NCBI GenBank assembly: GCA_934539245.1
Contig: CAKTCK010000053.1
Location: 1 to 11,782, forward strand
Reading direction: 5' to 3'
Source: an uncultured Faecalibacterium sp.
Lineage (GTDB): Bacteria; Bacillota; Clostridia; Oscillospirales; Ruminococcaceae
DNA length: 11,782 nt
A program made the position numbers and the translations under genes. This document shows, piece by piece, positions 1 to 6,340 of this stretch. How positions within the stretch are numbered: the first letter of the stretch is position 1; each line of letters begins with the position of its first letter. The notes below the pieces were generated by a model. The model searched no databases and had not been told where the DNA came from. It saw only the letters and a list, made by a program, of their open reading frames with translations.

Positions 1-377
1 CGCAGGTAGACGGGCTTTTCGGAGATGCCGCTGACAACGATGCCGTCGTAACCGGCATACTTCAGCATGGAGCCGATGTGGCCGCCCATGTGTGCGTCAA
101 CGATGGACCGGCCCTTGGACCAGGTGGAGCGGAAGGTCACGTTCATACGGCCGGAGCAGGGCACGCCTGCGCCGGTCAGGGGGCCGACACCGAAGATGAC
201 CAGAGCCTTCTCGTCATAGGGGTCCAGCTCCATGGGAGCTTCCTCATACATAATGCGGTAGGCCATGCCCATACCGCCGATATACTTATGGTACTTTTCG
301 TCATCCTGCGTGGTGATCTCGCCGGTGGTCAGGTTGACGCGCAGGATTTTGCCTGCCCAGCCATAACTTTCAGCCAT
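1..377 (-). CDS. Aldehyde ferredoxin oxidoreductase (YdhV-like), N-terminal part
   Basis: The first 125 residues are visible; the rest lies beyond the left edge. Sequence features fit the AOR N-terminal domain, which binds the bis-pyranopterin W/Mo cofactor: GWAGKILRVNLTTGEI at residues 6-21, YIGGMGMA at 32-39, GVGPLTGAGVPCSGR at 63-77, and GGHIGSMLKYAGYDGIVVSG at 98-117. Family members oxidise aldehydes or other carbonyl substrates and pass electrons to ferredoxin; the substrate cannot be told here. No signal peptide is seen, so it should be cytoplasmic. The start is set by TAAGGAGG seven bases upstream, whose TAA is the stop of the ferredoxin gene, so the two are probably translationally coupled. 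The YdhY-like neighbour makes a YdhV-type member most likely. The catalytic and cluster-binding cysteines would be in the missing part. Family is secure; subtype is inferred. Confidence 0.9.
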   Translation of the reverse strand, partial: MAESYGWAGKILRVNLTTGEITTQDDEKYHKYIGGMGMAYRIMYEEAPMELDPYDEKALVIFGVGPLTGAGVPCSGRMNVTFRSTWSKGRSIVDAHMGGHIGSMLKYAGYDGIVVSGISEKPVYL

Positions 378-389
378 TGTAGTTCCTCC

Positions 390-1034
390 TTACAGATCCA
401 AGTATGCAGCCTGTGCTGCGCTGGTAACGGCATCCCAATCCACGATGGACAGAGCGCCGGACGGGCAGCCTGCCACGCAGGCACCGCAGGCGATGCACTT
501 GGAGGACTTGCCGGTCTCGGGGTTGACGGTGGGCATGTGCCACGGGCAGGCCTCATGGCAGGCACCGCAGCCGATGCACTTATCGGTATCCACTACGCGG
601 ATGCCGCGGCTGTCGGTGGTGATAGCCTTCTGCGGGCAGGCGTTGCCGCAGGCGGGGTCCTCGCACTGGCGGCAGGTGTCCGGGAAGTAGACCCAGCAGT
701 TATCGGTGCCGGACAGCAGGCCGTTGCCAGCGCCGTCCAGATTCAGGCGGCGCTGGATCTTGACGCGGCTGATGTAAGAGGAGCACACGCCGTCGTTGGT
801 CAGGGTGCAGTTGATCTCGCAGCGCTGACAGCCGGTGCACAGGTCTGCGTTGACCACCAGCAGGCCCTGGGGCAGTGCCCAAGTGGCCACTGCGCCGGAA
901 TCCACCTGCTGCTGAGAGCAGCCGAACAGGGACAGCATGGAAGCGGACAGGGTGAGCCCTGCAAGGCTCTTGCCCGAGATCTTCATGAATTGACGGCGGG
1001 TCATGTCAGCCGTCAGGAAATCAGTTTTTGCCAT
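390..1034 (-). CDS. YdhY-like ferredoxin, four [4Fe-4S] clusters, Tat/lipoprotein-type signal
   Basis: This 214-residue electron-transfer protein has 16 cysteines in four cluster motifs: C66-C69-C72-C76, C121-C124-C129-C133 (CxxCxxxxCxxxC), C153-C156-C159-C163 and C180-C183-C186-C190. The N terminus carries TRRQFMK at 12-18, a twin-arginine motif, then a hydrophobic stretch ending LFGC with Cys39, a lipobox-like site. From memory the N terminus and cluster spacing resemble E. coli YdhY, which lies with the AOR-family gene ydhV. The start at 1034 was chosen because AGGAGG is 10 bases from it but almost touches the ATG at 1043, which would add three residues. It lies 22 bases after the FMN-binding gene and directly before the AOR gene. 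It probably exchanges electrons with the AOR or the FMN protein; the physical path is inferred. Confidence 0.9.
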   Translation of the reverse strand: MAKTDFLTADMTRRQFMKISGKSLAGLTLSASMLSLFGCSQQQVDSGAVATWALPQGLLVVNADLCTGCQRCEINCTLTNDGVCSSYISRVKIQRRLNLDGAGNGLLSGTDNCWVYFPDTCRQCEDPACGNACPQKAITTDSRGIRVVDTDKCIGCGACHEACPWHMPTVNPETGKSSKCIACGACVAGCPSGALSIVDWDAVTSAAQAAYLDL

Positions 1035-1056
1035 AGGTTCCATTCCTCCGTTGAGG

Positions 1057-1974
1057 TCACTCTGCGCAGAGTACCCCGGTCACATAGAAATACGAGTTGT
1101 TGACGATGGTCGTCACAGCCGAAGAGGTGATGGTCGCGCCGGAAAGGGCGTCCACCTCGGTCAGGTCTGCGCTGACGGCACCGGACGTGTTGCCGGCGGT
1201 GGTCAGGCTGGCCTGCTCCAGACGCACCTTGGACTGCTCTTCTGCCGAGAGATCCGCAAAGGGAATCGCCATCGGCTCGCCGTCCAGGGCGCTCTTGCTG
1301 AGCATGGCTGCGTACAGCTTGCGCCGTGCCACGGCCTCTGCGCTGGAATCCAGCGGCGGGGCCAGCTCATCGTCCAAGGGCTCCCCCTTCAGCGCCGAGA
1401 AGGTAAGCCCCGCAGCATACATCTTGCGGGTCGCCTCGGCCTCGGGAGAGGTATCGAAGGTACGCCACTGTGCGGGGTCAAAATCCCCGGCAGCAGCGGG
1501 CTGCTCCTCCGCCGCACCGGCAGCGGCATAGGCGGCACCGGTAACGGGGTCCGTTACGGTGTAGCTTTTGCCCGCCAGCGTGAAGGGAGCTGCGCCCTGA
1601 TACTGGGACGTGAACTCCGGATTGACGCACTGGCCGCCAAGGCTTTCGGTTTCGTCCTGCGAGAGGATCTCTACTGCGGAAACATTGCCCTCGGCGTCAA
1701 TGGTCACGGCAGCCTGCACATCGCTCTGGAAGCCCTTCTGAGAGCCCTCCACGCGGTAGCTGCCATCGTCGAGCTGGTACACTGCGCTGATGCCATAGGC
1801 GGCTGCATCCGCCTCCGACACCGGCAGCAGGGTACCGGCAACCGTGGTGCGTGCGCTTTGCAAGGTGGTCAGACCGACCACCAAAGCGATGGTCGCAACG
1901 CCCATGGCTGCATAGCCCGGCAGCCGCTTGCGCCACAGCGGTACGGGCGCAAACGGGTTGGTTGCCTGCTTCAT
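1057..1974 (-). CDS. Membrane-anchored FMN-binding domain protein with internal insertion
   Basis: The 305-residue protein has one membrane segment at about 18-38 after a basic start (WRKR), so the rest should be outside the membrane. The FMN_bind domain (as in RnfG and NqrC) is split: the first half covers about 56-135 (YRVEGSQKGFQSDV and ESLGGQCVNPEF) and the second half 275-300, with SGATITS at 278-284. Thr281 of SGAT is the expected site of covalent FMN attachment by ApbE, which is not in the window. Between them lies an Ala/Glu/Pro-rich insert with two similar copies of about 26 residues (175-200 and 210-235). The start at 1974 has AGGTGA four bases upstream and immediately precedes the membrane segment; the upstream in-frame ATG at 2046 falls in the leader hairpin. 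A role in carrying electrons between membrane face and partner enzyme is inferred from family and neighbours. Confidence 0.82.
   Translation of the reverse strand: MKQATNPFAPVPLWRKRLPGYAAMGVATIALVVGLTTLQSARTTVAGTLLPVSEADAAAYGISAVYQLDDGSYRVEGSQKGFQSDVQAAVTIDAEGNVSAVEILSQDETESLGGQCVNPEFTSQYQGAAPFTLAGKSYTVTDPVTGAAYAAAGAAEEQPAAAGDFDPAQWRTFDTSPEAEATRKMYAAGLTFSALKGEPLDDELAPPLDSSAEAVARRKLYAAMLSKSALDGEPMAIPFADLSAEEQSKVRLEQASLTTAGNTSGAVSADLTEVDALSGATITSSAVTTIVNNSYFYVTGVLCAE
1270..1452 (-). repeat. Two-copy internal repeat within the FMN-binding gene
   Basis: Two segments with a 105-bp period encode similar peptides: 1375-1452 (PEAEATRKMYAAGLTFSALK, then GEPL) and 1270-1347 (SAEAVARRKLYAAMLSKSAL, then DGEPM). 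The shared pattern is xAEAxxRRKxYAAxLxxSALxGEP. Similarity is at protein level with diverged codons, so it is an old duplication and not a simple tandem repeat. It sits in the insertion between the two halves of the FMN-binding fold. Confidence 0.75.
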
Positions 1975-2001
1975 GTTATCACCTGCCTGTTTTTTATTTT
2001 G

Positions 2002-2061
2002 CCGGGTAACCCCGGACAACAATTGAGGCCGCTCTGGCTGCTGCAACAGCGGAGCGGTCTC
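2002..2061 (-). promoter_or_regulatory. Structured 5' leader of the AOR operon
   Basis: The predicted mRNA leader (from about 2064 to 1975) contains an outer stem GAGACCGCTC (2061-2052) with GAGCGGCCTC (2034-2025), one A-C mismatch, enclosing a small GCTG-TTG-CAGC hairpin, followed by a second hairpin CCGGG-GTTA-CCCGG (2015-2002) and an A-rich run to the ribosome binding site. No terminator T-tract follows. It could be a cis-acting RNA or merely a stable leader; a Moco/Tuco-type riboswitch is a hypothesis only. Confidence 0.45.
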
Positions 2062-2070
2062 TTCGATAAT

Positions 2071-2100
2071 ATATTAACATGCGGGCGCAAAGAATGTCAA
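2071..2100 (-). promoter_or_regulatory. Candidate sigma-A promoter of FMN/ferredoxin/AOR operon
   Basis: A perfect -35 TTGACA (2100-2095) is followed after 18 bases by TAATAT (2076-2071); TTAATA at 17 bases is an alternative within the run TTAATATATTAT. Expected start of transcription is near 2064, about 90 bases before the FMN-protein start codon. It lies just after fdhD, with no clear terminator between, so fdhD readthrough is also possible. Confidence 0.65.
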
Positions 2101-2152
2101 CAGAAACAGACAGGCTTTTCCGTTTTGTAACTATTGTTTTTGTAATATTTGC

Positions 2153-2923
2153 TTAAACTTTAGGGAATTTGCGTCCGCACACCAGTTGCAGGCCGTATTC
2201 CGCCGCAAGCTCTGCGGATTGCACGGTGGGCATGCTTTTGCTTACCAGCACCGGCACCCCGGCGCGGATGGCCTTGCGCACCATATCCAGCGGCACCCGC
2301 CCGCTAGTGTACAGCACGCATTCCGCCAGCGGAAGCCCCGCCAGCACCGCGCAGCCCACCGCCTTATCCAGCGCGTTGTGCCGCCCCAGATCCTCGCAGG
2401 CAAAAACAATTTCTCCTTTATGCAGCACAAAGCAGCTGTGCACCGCCCGGGTGGCGCGGTACAGCGGCAGACCGGCGTGCATGGCGGCGGTCAGGCGTTC
2501 CACCCATTCCGGCTGCAAGGCGAGCTCCGGCACAGGGCGCAAAGGCTGTAACTCCACCGGACTGCCCAGCGGGATATTATCGGTGCAGCAGCTGGCTACC
2601 TCCTGCGCGGCAGCGCGGTGGGTGGGCAGCGGGTGGCACAGATATATCTGCACCTTTGCGCCTTCGGCGCAGACGGCAATCTGCTCCACCTCGTCCGCGG
2701 ATGCGATCCACCCTTCGGTGAGCAGCCGTCCCAAAGCCAGCTGCGGCAGCAGCGCCGGGGTGCATACCACCCGGAAGGCGGGCTGCTCGTTGACATAAAT
2801 AGCGGTGGCGTGCTCTGCCGGTACGGTGGCCTCGGTGCTGTCCGGCAGGCGCAGGCTGGCAAAGGCCGCCTGTGCGCCAAAGCGGTCGGTGATCTGCAAA
2901 GAGGGTGTGCTGCGTTTTTCCAT
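2153..2923 (-). CDS. fdhD: FdhD, sulfurtransferase-type molybdoenzyme maturation factor
   Basis: FdhD passes sulfur from IscS-type desulfurase to the Mo/W-bis-pyranopterin cofactor of formate dehydrogenase-like enzymes in the cytoplasm. The 256 residues match the usual length. Family segments visible are LALGRLLTEGWIASADEV (62-79), AVHSCFVLHKGEIVFACEDLG (about 160-180), RHNALDKAVG (181-190), YTSGRVPLDMVRKAIRAGVP (205-224) and LVSKSMPTVQSAELAAEYGL (226-245). The usual CxxC of E. coli FdhD is replaced by adjacent C112-C113 in SCCTDN. AAGGAAA precedes the start by seven bases. No formate dehydrogenase is visible; the only Mo/W enzyme nearby is the AOR operon 179 bases downstream on the same strand, so service to that enzyme is plausible but inferred. 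Confidence 0.9.
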   Translation of the reverse strand: MEKRSTPSLQITDRFGAQAAFASLRLPDSTEATVPAEHATAIYVNEQPAFRVVCTPALLPQLALGRLLTEGWIASADEVEQIAVCAEGAKVQIYLCHPLPTHRAAAQEVASCCTDNIPLGSPVELQPLRPVPELALQPEWVERLTAAMHAGLPLYRATRAVHSCFVLHKGEIVFACEDLGRHNALDKAVGCAVLAGLPLAECVLYTSGRVPLDMVRKAIRAGVPVLVSKSMPTVQSAELAAEYGLQLVCGRKFPKV

Positions 2924-2980
2924 AAAGTTTCCTTATATTATAAATGCAAATGCAATGCTGTGTGTCAGACGGACAGTATC

Positions 2981-3009
2981 AACATACCGGTTCTGTGGCA
3001 AAAAGTCAA
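2981..3009 (-). promoter_or_regulatory. Candidate promoter of fdhD
   Basis: TTGACT (3009-3004), 17-base spacer, then TATGTT (2986-2981), placing the start of transcription about 50 bases before the fdhD ATG. The -10 is only a 4/6 match. The 223-base gap between the DUF1667 gene and fdhD holds this promoter and the upstream operon's terminator; nothing else was recognised there. Confidence 0.5.
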
Positions 3010-3086
3010 GAGGTGCTTGCACAGCGACGCGGGACAGGCTGATTCGAAATGGTGTTTGCTGCGCCTGTATTTTGCATCTCCAGCGC

Positions 3087-3124
3087 AAAGCAGCCGCCGC
3101 ACGGCGAGGTGCAGCGGCTGCTTT
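3087..3124 (-). terminator. Terminator of the glycerol-3-phosphate oxidoreductase operon
   Basis: An 11-bp perfect stem (3087-3097 with 3114-3124) extends after one C/A mismatch by GCAC/GTGC; on the minus strand the right arm ends GGCTGCTTT. It begins 22 bases after the DUF1667 stop codon. The T-tract is short. The arms are almost identical to those of the hairpin at 7131-7166. Confidence 0.65.
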
Positions 3125-3146
3125 GACTCTTTATGGAGGAAGGGAG

Positions 3147-3494
3147 TTATGCAAGATCGCGGCAGGTCACAATGTCTGCCCCGGTGCCGCAGACGTTTTG
3201 CAGCACCACGTCACCCACATGGATGGGCGCGTGCAGCACCACGCTGTCCAGCGCGGCGACAACCTCGGTCATCTGTCCCTTGGGCACGGGCTTGGAGGTC
3301 TTGACCGGGCAGCGGGAGTGCAGACAGCCCTCGGCGCGCACGGTGCTGGTGATGATGCGGGTGGGGTGGGTCAGCTCTTCCTTGCCGTAGGTGATGCCGT
3401 TGGAGCAGCCGTTGCCGGTCACCTTGTAGTCGTTGGCCTCGTCCACCTGCAGATGGCAGCCCTGCGGGCAGCAGGTGCAAATTACTTCTTTCAT
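3147..3494 (-). CDS. DUF1667 cysteine-rich protein, third gene of G3P-dehydrogenase-like operon
   Basis: This 115-residue protein (COG3862/DUF1667 type) has nine cysteines: C6, C8, C9 and C13 in ICTCCPQGC, then C30, C57, C62 (CPVKT), C102 and C111. The pattern suggests bound iron-sulfur or zinc, but the biochemical role is not established as far as I know. Family members typically lie beside a GlpA-like dehydrogenase and a second FAD oxidoreductase, as here and, from memory, in Thermotoga. The start at 3494 has AGGAGG 10 bases upstream; the alternative ATG at 3503 overlaps the previous stop as ATGA but sits one base from AGGAGG. It is the last gene of the operon, followed by a terminator. A role as electron-transfer or assembly partner of the two flavoproteins is inferred. 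Confidence 0.85.
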   Translation of the reverse strand: MKEVICTCCPQGCHLQVDEANDYKVTGNGCSNGITYGKEELTHPTRIITSTVRAEGCLHSRCPVKTSKPVPKGQMTEVVAALDSVVLHAPIHVGDVVLQNVCGTGADIVTCRDLA

Positions 3495-3499
3495 ATCGC

Positions 3500-4753
3500 T
3501 CATGCCTCCTCAATCTCAATGGTCACTTCGTCCACGGGGGCTCTGTCCAGCAGCACTCTGGGCAGGGCAATGTGCTCCATCTCGCCGGGGGCAAGGCGGT
3601 CGCGTTTGAAGCGTGCGATCACCGTGTCGCCGCTCTTGACAAGGATGGTGCTCTTGCCGCAGATGCGGCGGACGCGGAAGGAGACGTTGGTGCTCTTTTC
3701 CACGCCCTCCAGACGGATGCGCTGCGGCAGGGTGTAGCCAAGGTCTGCGCCGGGCTTCACGGTCAGCACGCGCCCCTCGGCCACGGGGCCGTTCTGCACA
3801 TAGTTGGCAGCGGCCGCACCGGCCAGTTCACTCTCGCCGGAAACAAAGTCCACCAGATCGTGCACCTGCACCACGTTGCCGCAGGCAAACACGCCGGGGA
3901 TGCTGGTCTCCATGTTTTCGTACACGATGGCGCCCTTGGTGCGGGGGTCCATCTCGATACCGGCCTGCTTGGTCAGCTCGTTTTCGGGGATCAGACCCAC
4001 GCTCAGCAGAATGGTGTCCACATCGAACTCCATCTCGGTGCCGGGGATGGGCTTGCGGTCGGGGCCGATCTCAGCCACGATGGCCTTTTCTACGCGGTCC
4101 TTGCCCTGAATATCCACGATGGTGTGGGAGAGATACAGGGGAATATCGAAGTCGTTCAGGCACTGCACGATGTTGCGGGTCAGGCCGCCGGAGTAGGGCA
4201 TCACCTCTACGCAGGCCAGCACCTTTGCGCCCTCAAGGGTCATGCGGCGTGCCATGATCAGGCCGATATCGCCGCTGCCGAGGATCAGCACCCGCTTGCC
4301 CACCAGATAGCCTTCCATGTTCACATAGCGCTGTGCGGCACCGGCGGTGTACACACCGGCAGGGCGGGTGCCCGGGGTACCGATGGCGCCGCGGGTGCGC
4401 TCGCGGCAGCCCATGCCCAGCACGATGCTCTTGGCCTCGATGATCTGGTAGCCGTGCTCCTTGGAGACGCAGTGCACCTTTTTGTCCGGGGTCACTTCCA
4501 GCACCATGGTGTCCAGCTGCACCTTCACGCCGGTATCCTTGAGCATCTCAATAAAGCGCCCGGCGTACTCCGGGCCGGTCAGTTGCTCGCCAAAGCGGTG
4601 CAGACCAAAGCCGTTGTGGATGCACTGGTTCAGAATGCCGCCCAACTCCTTGTCGCGCTCCAGAATGAGGATGTCGCGCAGACCACTTTCCCATGCCTTG
4701 CAGGCAGCAGCAAGACCTGCAGGGCCGCCGCCGATAATGACCAGATCAACCAT
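3500..4753 (-). CDS. FAD/NAD(P)-dependent oxidoreductase of the G3P-dehydrogenase operon
   Basis: This 417-residue protein is a two-nucleotide-binding flavoprotein of the pyridine nucleotide-disulfide oxidoreductase fold. The FAD Rossmann motif GGGPAG is at 8-13 with the acidic strand end ILILERD at 28-34; the second dinucleotide motif GSGDIG is at 159-164; GVFACGNV at 287-294 is the conserved FAD-contacting C-terminal motif. The usual redox-active CxxxxC pair is not evident; Cys44 in ILNQCIHNGFG stands where this subfamily often has a cysteine. The start overlaps the end of the GlpA-like gene by 8 bases and has AGGAGG upstream. It likely moves electrons between NAD(P)H and the GlpA-like partner and DUF1667 protein. 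Family is clear; physiological acceptor is inferred. Confidence 0.88.
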   Translation of the reverse strand: MVDLVIIGGGPAGLAAACKAWESGLRDILILERDKELGGILNQCIHNGFGLHRFGEQLTGPEYAGRFIEMLKDTGVKVQLDTMVLEVTPDKKVHCVSKEHGYQIIEAKSIVLGMGCRERTRGAIGTPGTRPAGVYTAGAAQRYVNMEGYLVGKRVLILGSGDIGLIMARRMTLEGAKVLACVEVMPYSGGLTRNIVQCLNDFDIPLYLSHTIVDIQGKDRVEKAIVAEIGPDRKPIPGTEMEFDVDTILLSVGLIPENELTKQAGIEMDPRTKGAIVYENMETSIPGVFACGNVVQVHDLVDFVSGESELAGAAAANYVQNGPVAEGRVLTVKPGADLGYTLPQRIRLEGVEKSTNVSFRVRRICGKSTILVKSGDTVIARFKRDRLAPGEMEHIALPRVLLDRAPVDEVTIEIEEA

Positions 4754-6191
4754 TGCTCTTTCCTCCTACCTTCGTTTCGCTGACAAGAACGTTCGAACCA
4801 TTCTTGTCCTGCAGGATGTCCAAGGGGTCTATGCTCAGCTCACGGCTGATAAGCTCCAGCACACGGGGGCCGCAGAAGCCGCCCTGACAGCGGCCCATGC
4901 CTGCACCGGTGCGGCGCTTGACGCCGTCGATGGTGTTGGCAGGCACCTCGCTGTGGAGAGCTGCCAAAATCTCGCCCTCGGTGATGGTCTCGCAGCGGCA
5001 GATGACCCGGCCGTAGGCGGGCTGCTCTTTGACCAGTGCTGCCTTTTCCTCTGCGGAAAGCTCCTTGAAGCGGATGTGGCGGCGGCCGTCCTTGTAGTCG
5101 GCCTTTTCTGCGCCCAGAACACCGCGCTCTTTCAGGATGGCAACAGCTTCCTCAGCAACCGCCGGGGCAGCGGATAGGCCGGGGCTCTTCATGCCGGCCA
5201 GATCAATCCAGCCGGGTGCCTCCGGCTCTTCGCCGATGATAAAGTCGTCCACATCCAGATTGGCGCGCACGCCCGCAAAGCTGCGGATGGACTCGCCGAA
5301 GTTGATGCTGGGCACGCTGCGCTGGGCAGTGGTCTTGACAAATTCCAGACCGCTGCTGGTGCAGGAGGTGTCGTTGCCTTCCACCGGCTCCGCGTTGGGA
5401 CCGACAATCAGGTTGCCGTGCACGGTGGGTGCTACCAGCACGCCCTTGCCCAGCTCATTGGGGCACTGGAAGATGACGTGGCTTACGCGGGTGCCCTCGC
5501 TCTTGTCCAGCAGATAGTACTCGCCCCGGGTGGGGATGATGCGGAAGTTGGCGGGCTCCACCATGGAGTGCACCTTGTCTGCCCAGATACCGGCAGCGTT
5601 GATGACGCAGCGGGTCTCCAGCGTGCCGCCGGGCACGGTCAGGCGGTAGCCGCCCTCGATGGCTTCGGCATCGGTCACCTTGCAGTTGCGGCGCAGCTCC
5701 ACGCCGTTGCGCACCGCTACCTCGGTCATGGCAAGCGCGTACTCCCACGGATTCACGATGGCAGCGCTGGGTGCCCACAGTGCGCCGCAGACCTTCTCAG
5801 AAAGGTTCGGCTCCATGGCGAGAGTTTCTTCCTTAGAAAGGATCTTCATGTCGGGCACGCCGTTGGCGGTGCCGTTCTCAAACAGATGCTGCAGGTGGGA
5901 CAGCTCCTTTTCGTCCAGAGCCAGCACCAGAGAGCCGCACTGCTTATAAGAGACATCCAGCTTTGCGCAGATCTCCTTTGCCAGCTCCACGCCGCGCACA
6001 TTCAGCCGTGCCATGCGGGTGCCGGGGGCGGGGTCGTAGCCTGCGTGGAGAATGGCGCTGTTGGCCTTGGTGGTGCAGTCTGCCACATCGTTCTCGGCTT
6101 CAAGGATGACCACCTTGTTGTCGTAGCGCGACAGCGCATAGGCGGCAGCAGCACCAATGACGCCACAGCCGATGATCGCAATATCATACAT
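4746..6191 (-). CDS. GlpA-like FAD dehydrogenase with C-terminal BFD [2Fe-2S] domain
   Basis: The 481-residue protein belongs to the anaerobic glycerol-3-phosphate dehydrogenase / L-2-hydroxyglutarate oxidase group (DAO fold). GCGVIG at 8-13 is the FAD-binding Rossmann loop, ILEAENDVA at 29-37 follows, INAAGIWAD at 197-205 and LAGMKSPGLSAAP at 331-343 are family blocks. The C-terminal bacterioferritin-associated ferredoxin-like domain (about 394-455) shows C398, C400, C435 and C440 (CRC...CQGGFC), expected to bind [2Fe-2S]. It should oxidise glycerol-3-phosphate to dihydroxyacetone phosphate in the cytoplasm. The start at 6191 has AGGAGG nine bases upstream and begins directly at the Rossmann strand; an in-frame ATG at 6284 lies inside the leader terminator. 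GlpP upstream supports the G3P substrate; another 2-hydroxyacid remains possible. Confidence 0.85.
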   Translation of the reverse strand: MYDIAIIGCGVIGAAAAYALSRYDNKVVILEAENDVADCTTKANSAILHAGYDPAPGTRMARLNVRGVELAKEICAKLDVSYKQCGSLVLALDEKELSHLQHLFENGTANGVPDMKILSKEETLAMEPNLSEKVCGALWAPSAAIVNPWEYALAMTEVAVRNGVELRRNCKVTDAEAIEGGYRLTVPGGTLETRCVINAAGIWADKVHSMVEPANFRIIPTRGEYYLLDKSEGTRVSHVIFQCPNELGKGVLVAPTVHGNLIVGPNAEPVEGNDTSCTSSGLEFVKTTAQRSVPSINFGESIRSFAGVRANLDVDDFIIGEEPEAPGWIDLAGMKSPGLSAAPAVAEEAVAILKERGVLGAEKADYKDGRRHIRFKELSAEEKAALVKEQPAYGRVICRCETITEGEILAALHSEVPANTIDGVKRRTGAGMGRCQGGFCGPRVLELISRELSIDPLDILQDKNGSNVLVSETKVGGKSNG

Positions 6192-6255
6192 TGTTCTTTT
6201 CCTCCTGTCCGTTCTGCCTTGGCTCGCCGGGAGCCGGGCGTCTTGTTGATCGTAC

Positions 6256-6305
6256 AAAAAAAGAGCGAACCGAAACAAAGGCAACTGCCCTTGTCCGTTT
6301 CGCTC
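6256..6305 (-). promoter_or_regulatory. Leader intrinsic terminator, probable GlpP antitermination target
   Basis: Between the promoter at 6341-6369 and the GlpA-like start codon, the leader forms a long hairpin: GAGCGAA (6305-6299) pairs with TTCGCTC (6269-6263), continued by AAGGGCA/TGCCTTT near the tip, and is followed by seven Ts (6262-6256). It would stop transcription about 78 bases after initiation. GlpP relieves just such leader terminators in Bacillus when glycerol-3-phosphate is bound, and glpP is the adjacent upstream gene. A small GGCTC-CCGGC-GAGCC hairpin (6235-6221) follows before the ribosome binding site. Confidence 0.8.
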
Positions 6306-6340
6306 AAATCTCTTGAAACAAACAGCACTTGTTTATTCTT

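Noticed and set aside
78..1103. Long open plus-strand frame opposite the AOR and ferredoxin genes, and similar ones at 1003-2130, 3572-4783, 5418-6344, 9217-9873 and 10479-10961
   Set aside because: They are antisense to well-supported genes, have biased composition (Ala/Gly/His-rich) and no recognisable domains. They arise from GC-rich third codon positions.
1975..2046. Upstream ATG at 2046 for the FMN-binding protein
   Set aside because: It lies inside the leader hairpin and has no ribosome binding site; the ATG at 1974 has AGGTGA and leads straight into the membrane segment.
2937..2942. TATAAT-like sequence just before fdhD
   Set aside because: It is within 20 bases of the start codon and overlaps the ribosome-binding region, so it cannot be a useful -10; the TTGACT/TATGTT pair further upstream fits better.
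4746..4753. Possible frameshift between the GlpA-like and FAD oxidoreductase genes
   Set aside because: The 8-base overlap has a proper AGGAGG and start codon for the second gene; both proteins have complete ends, so it is a normal operon overlap.
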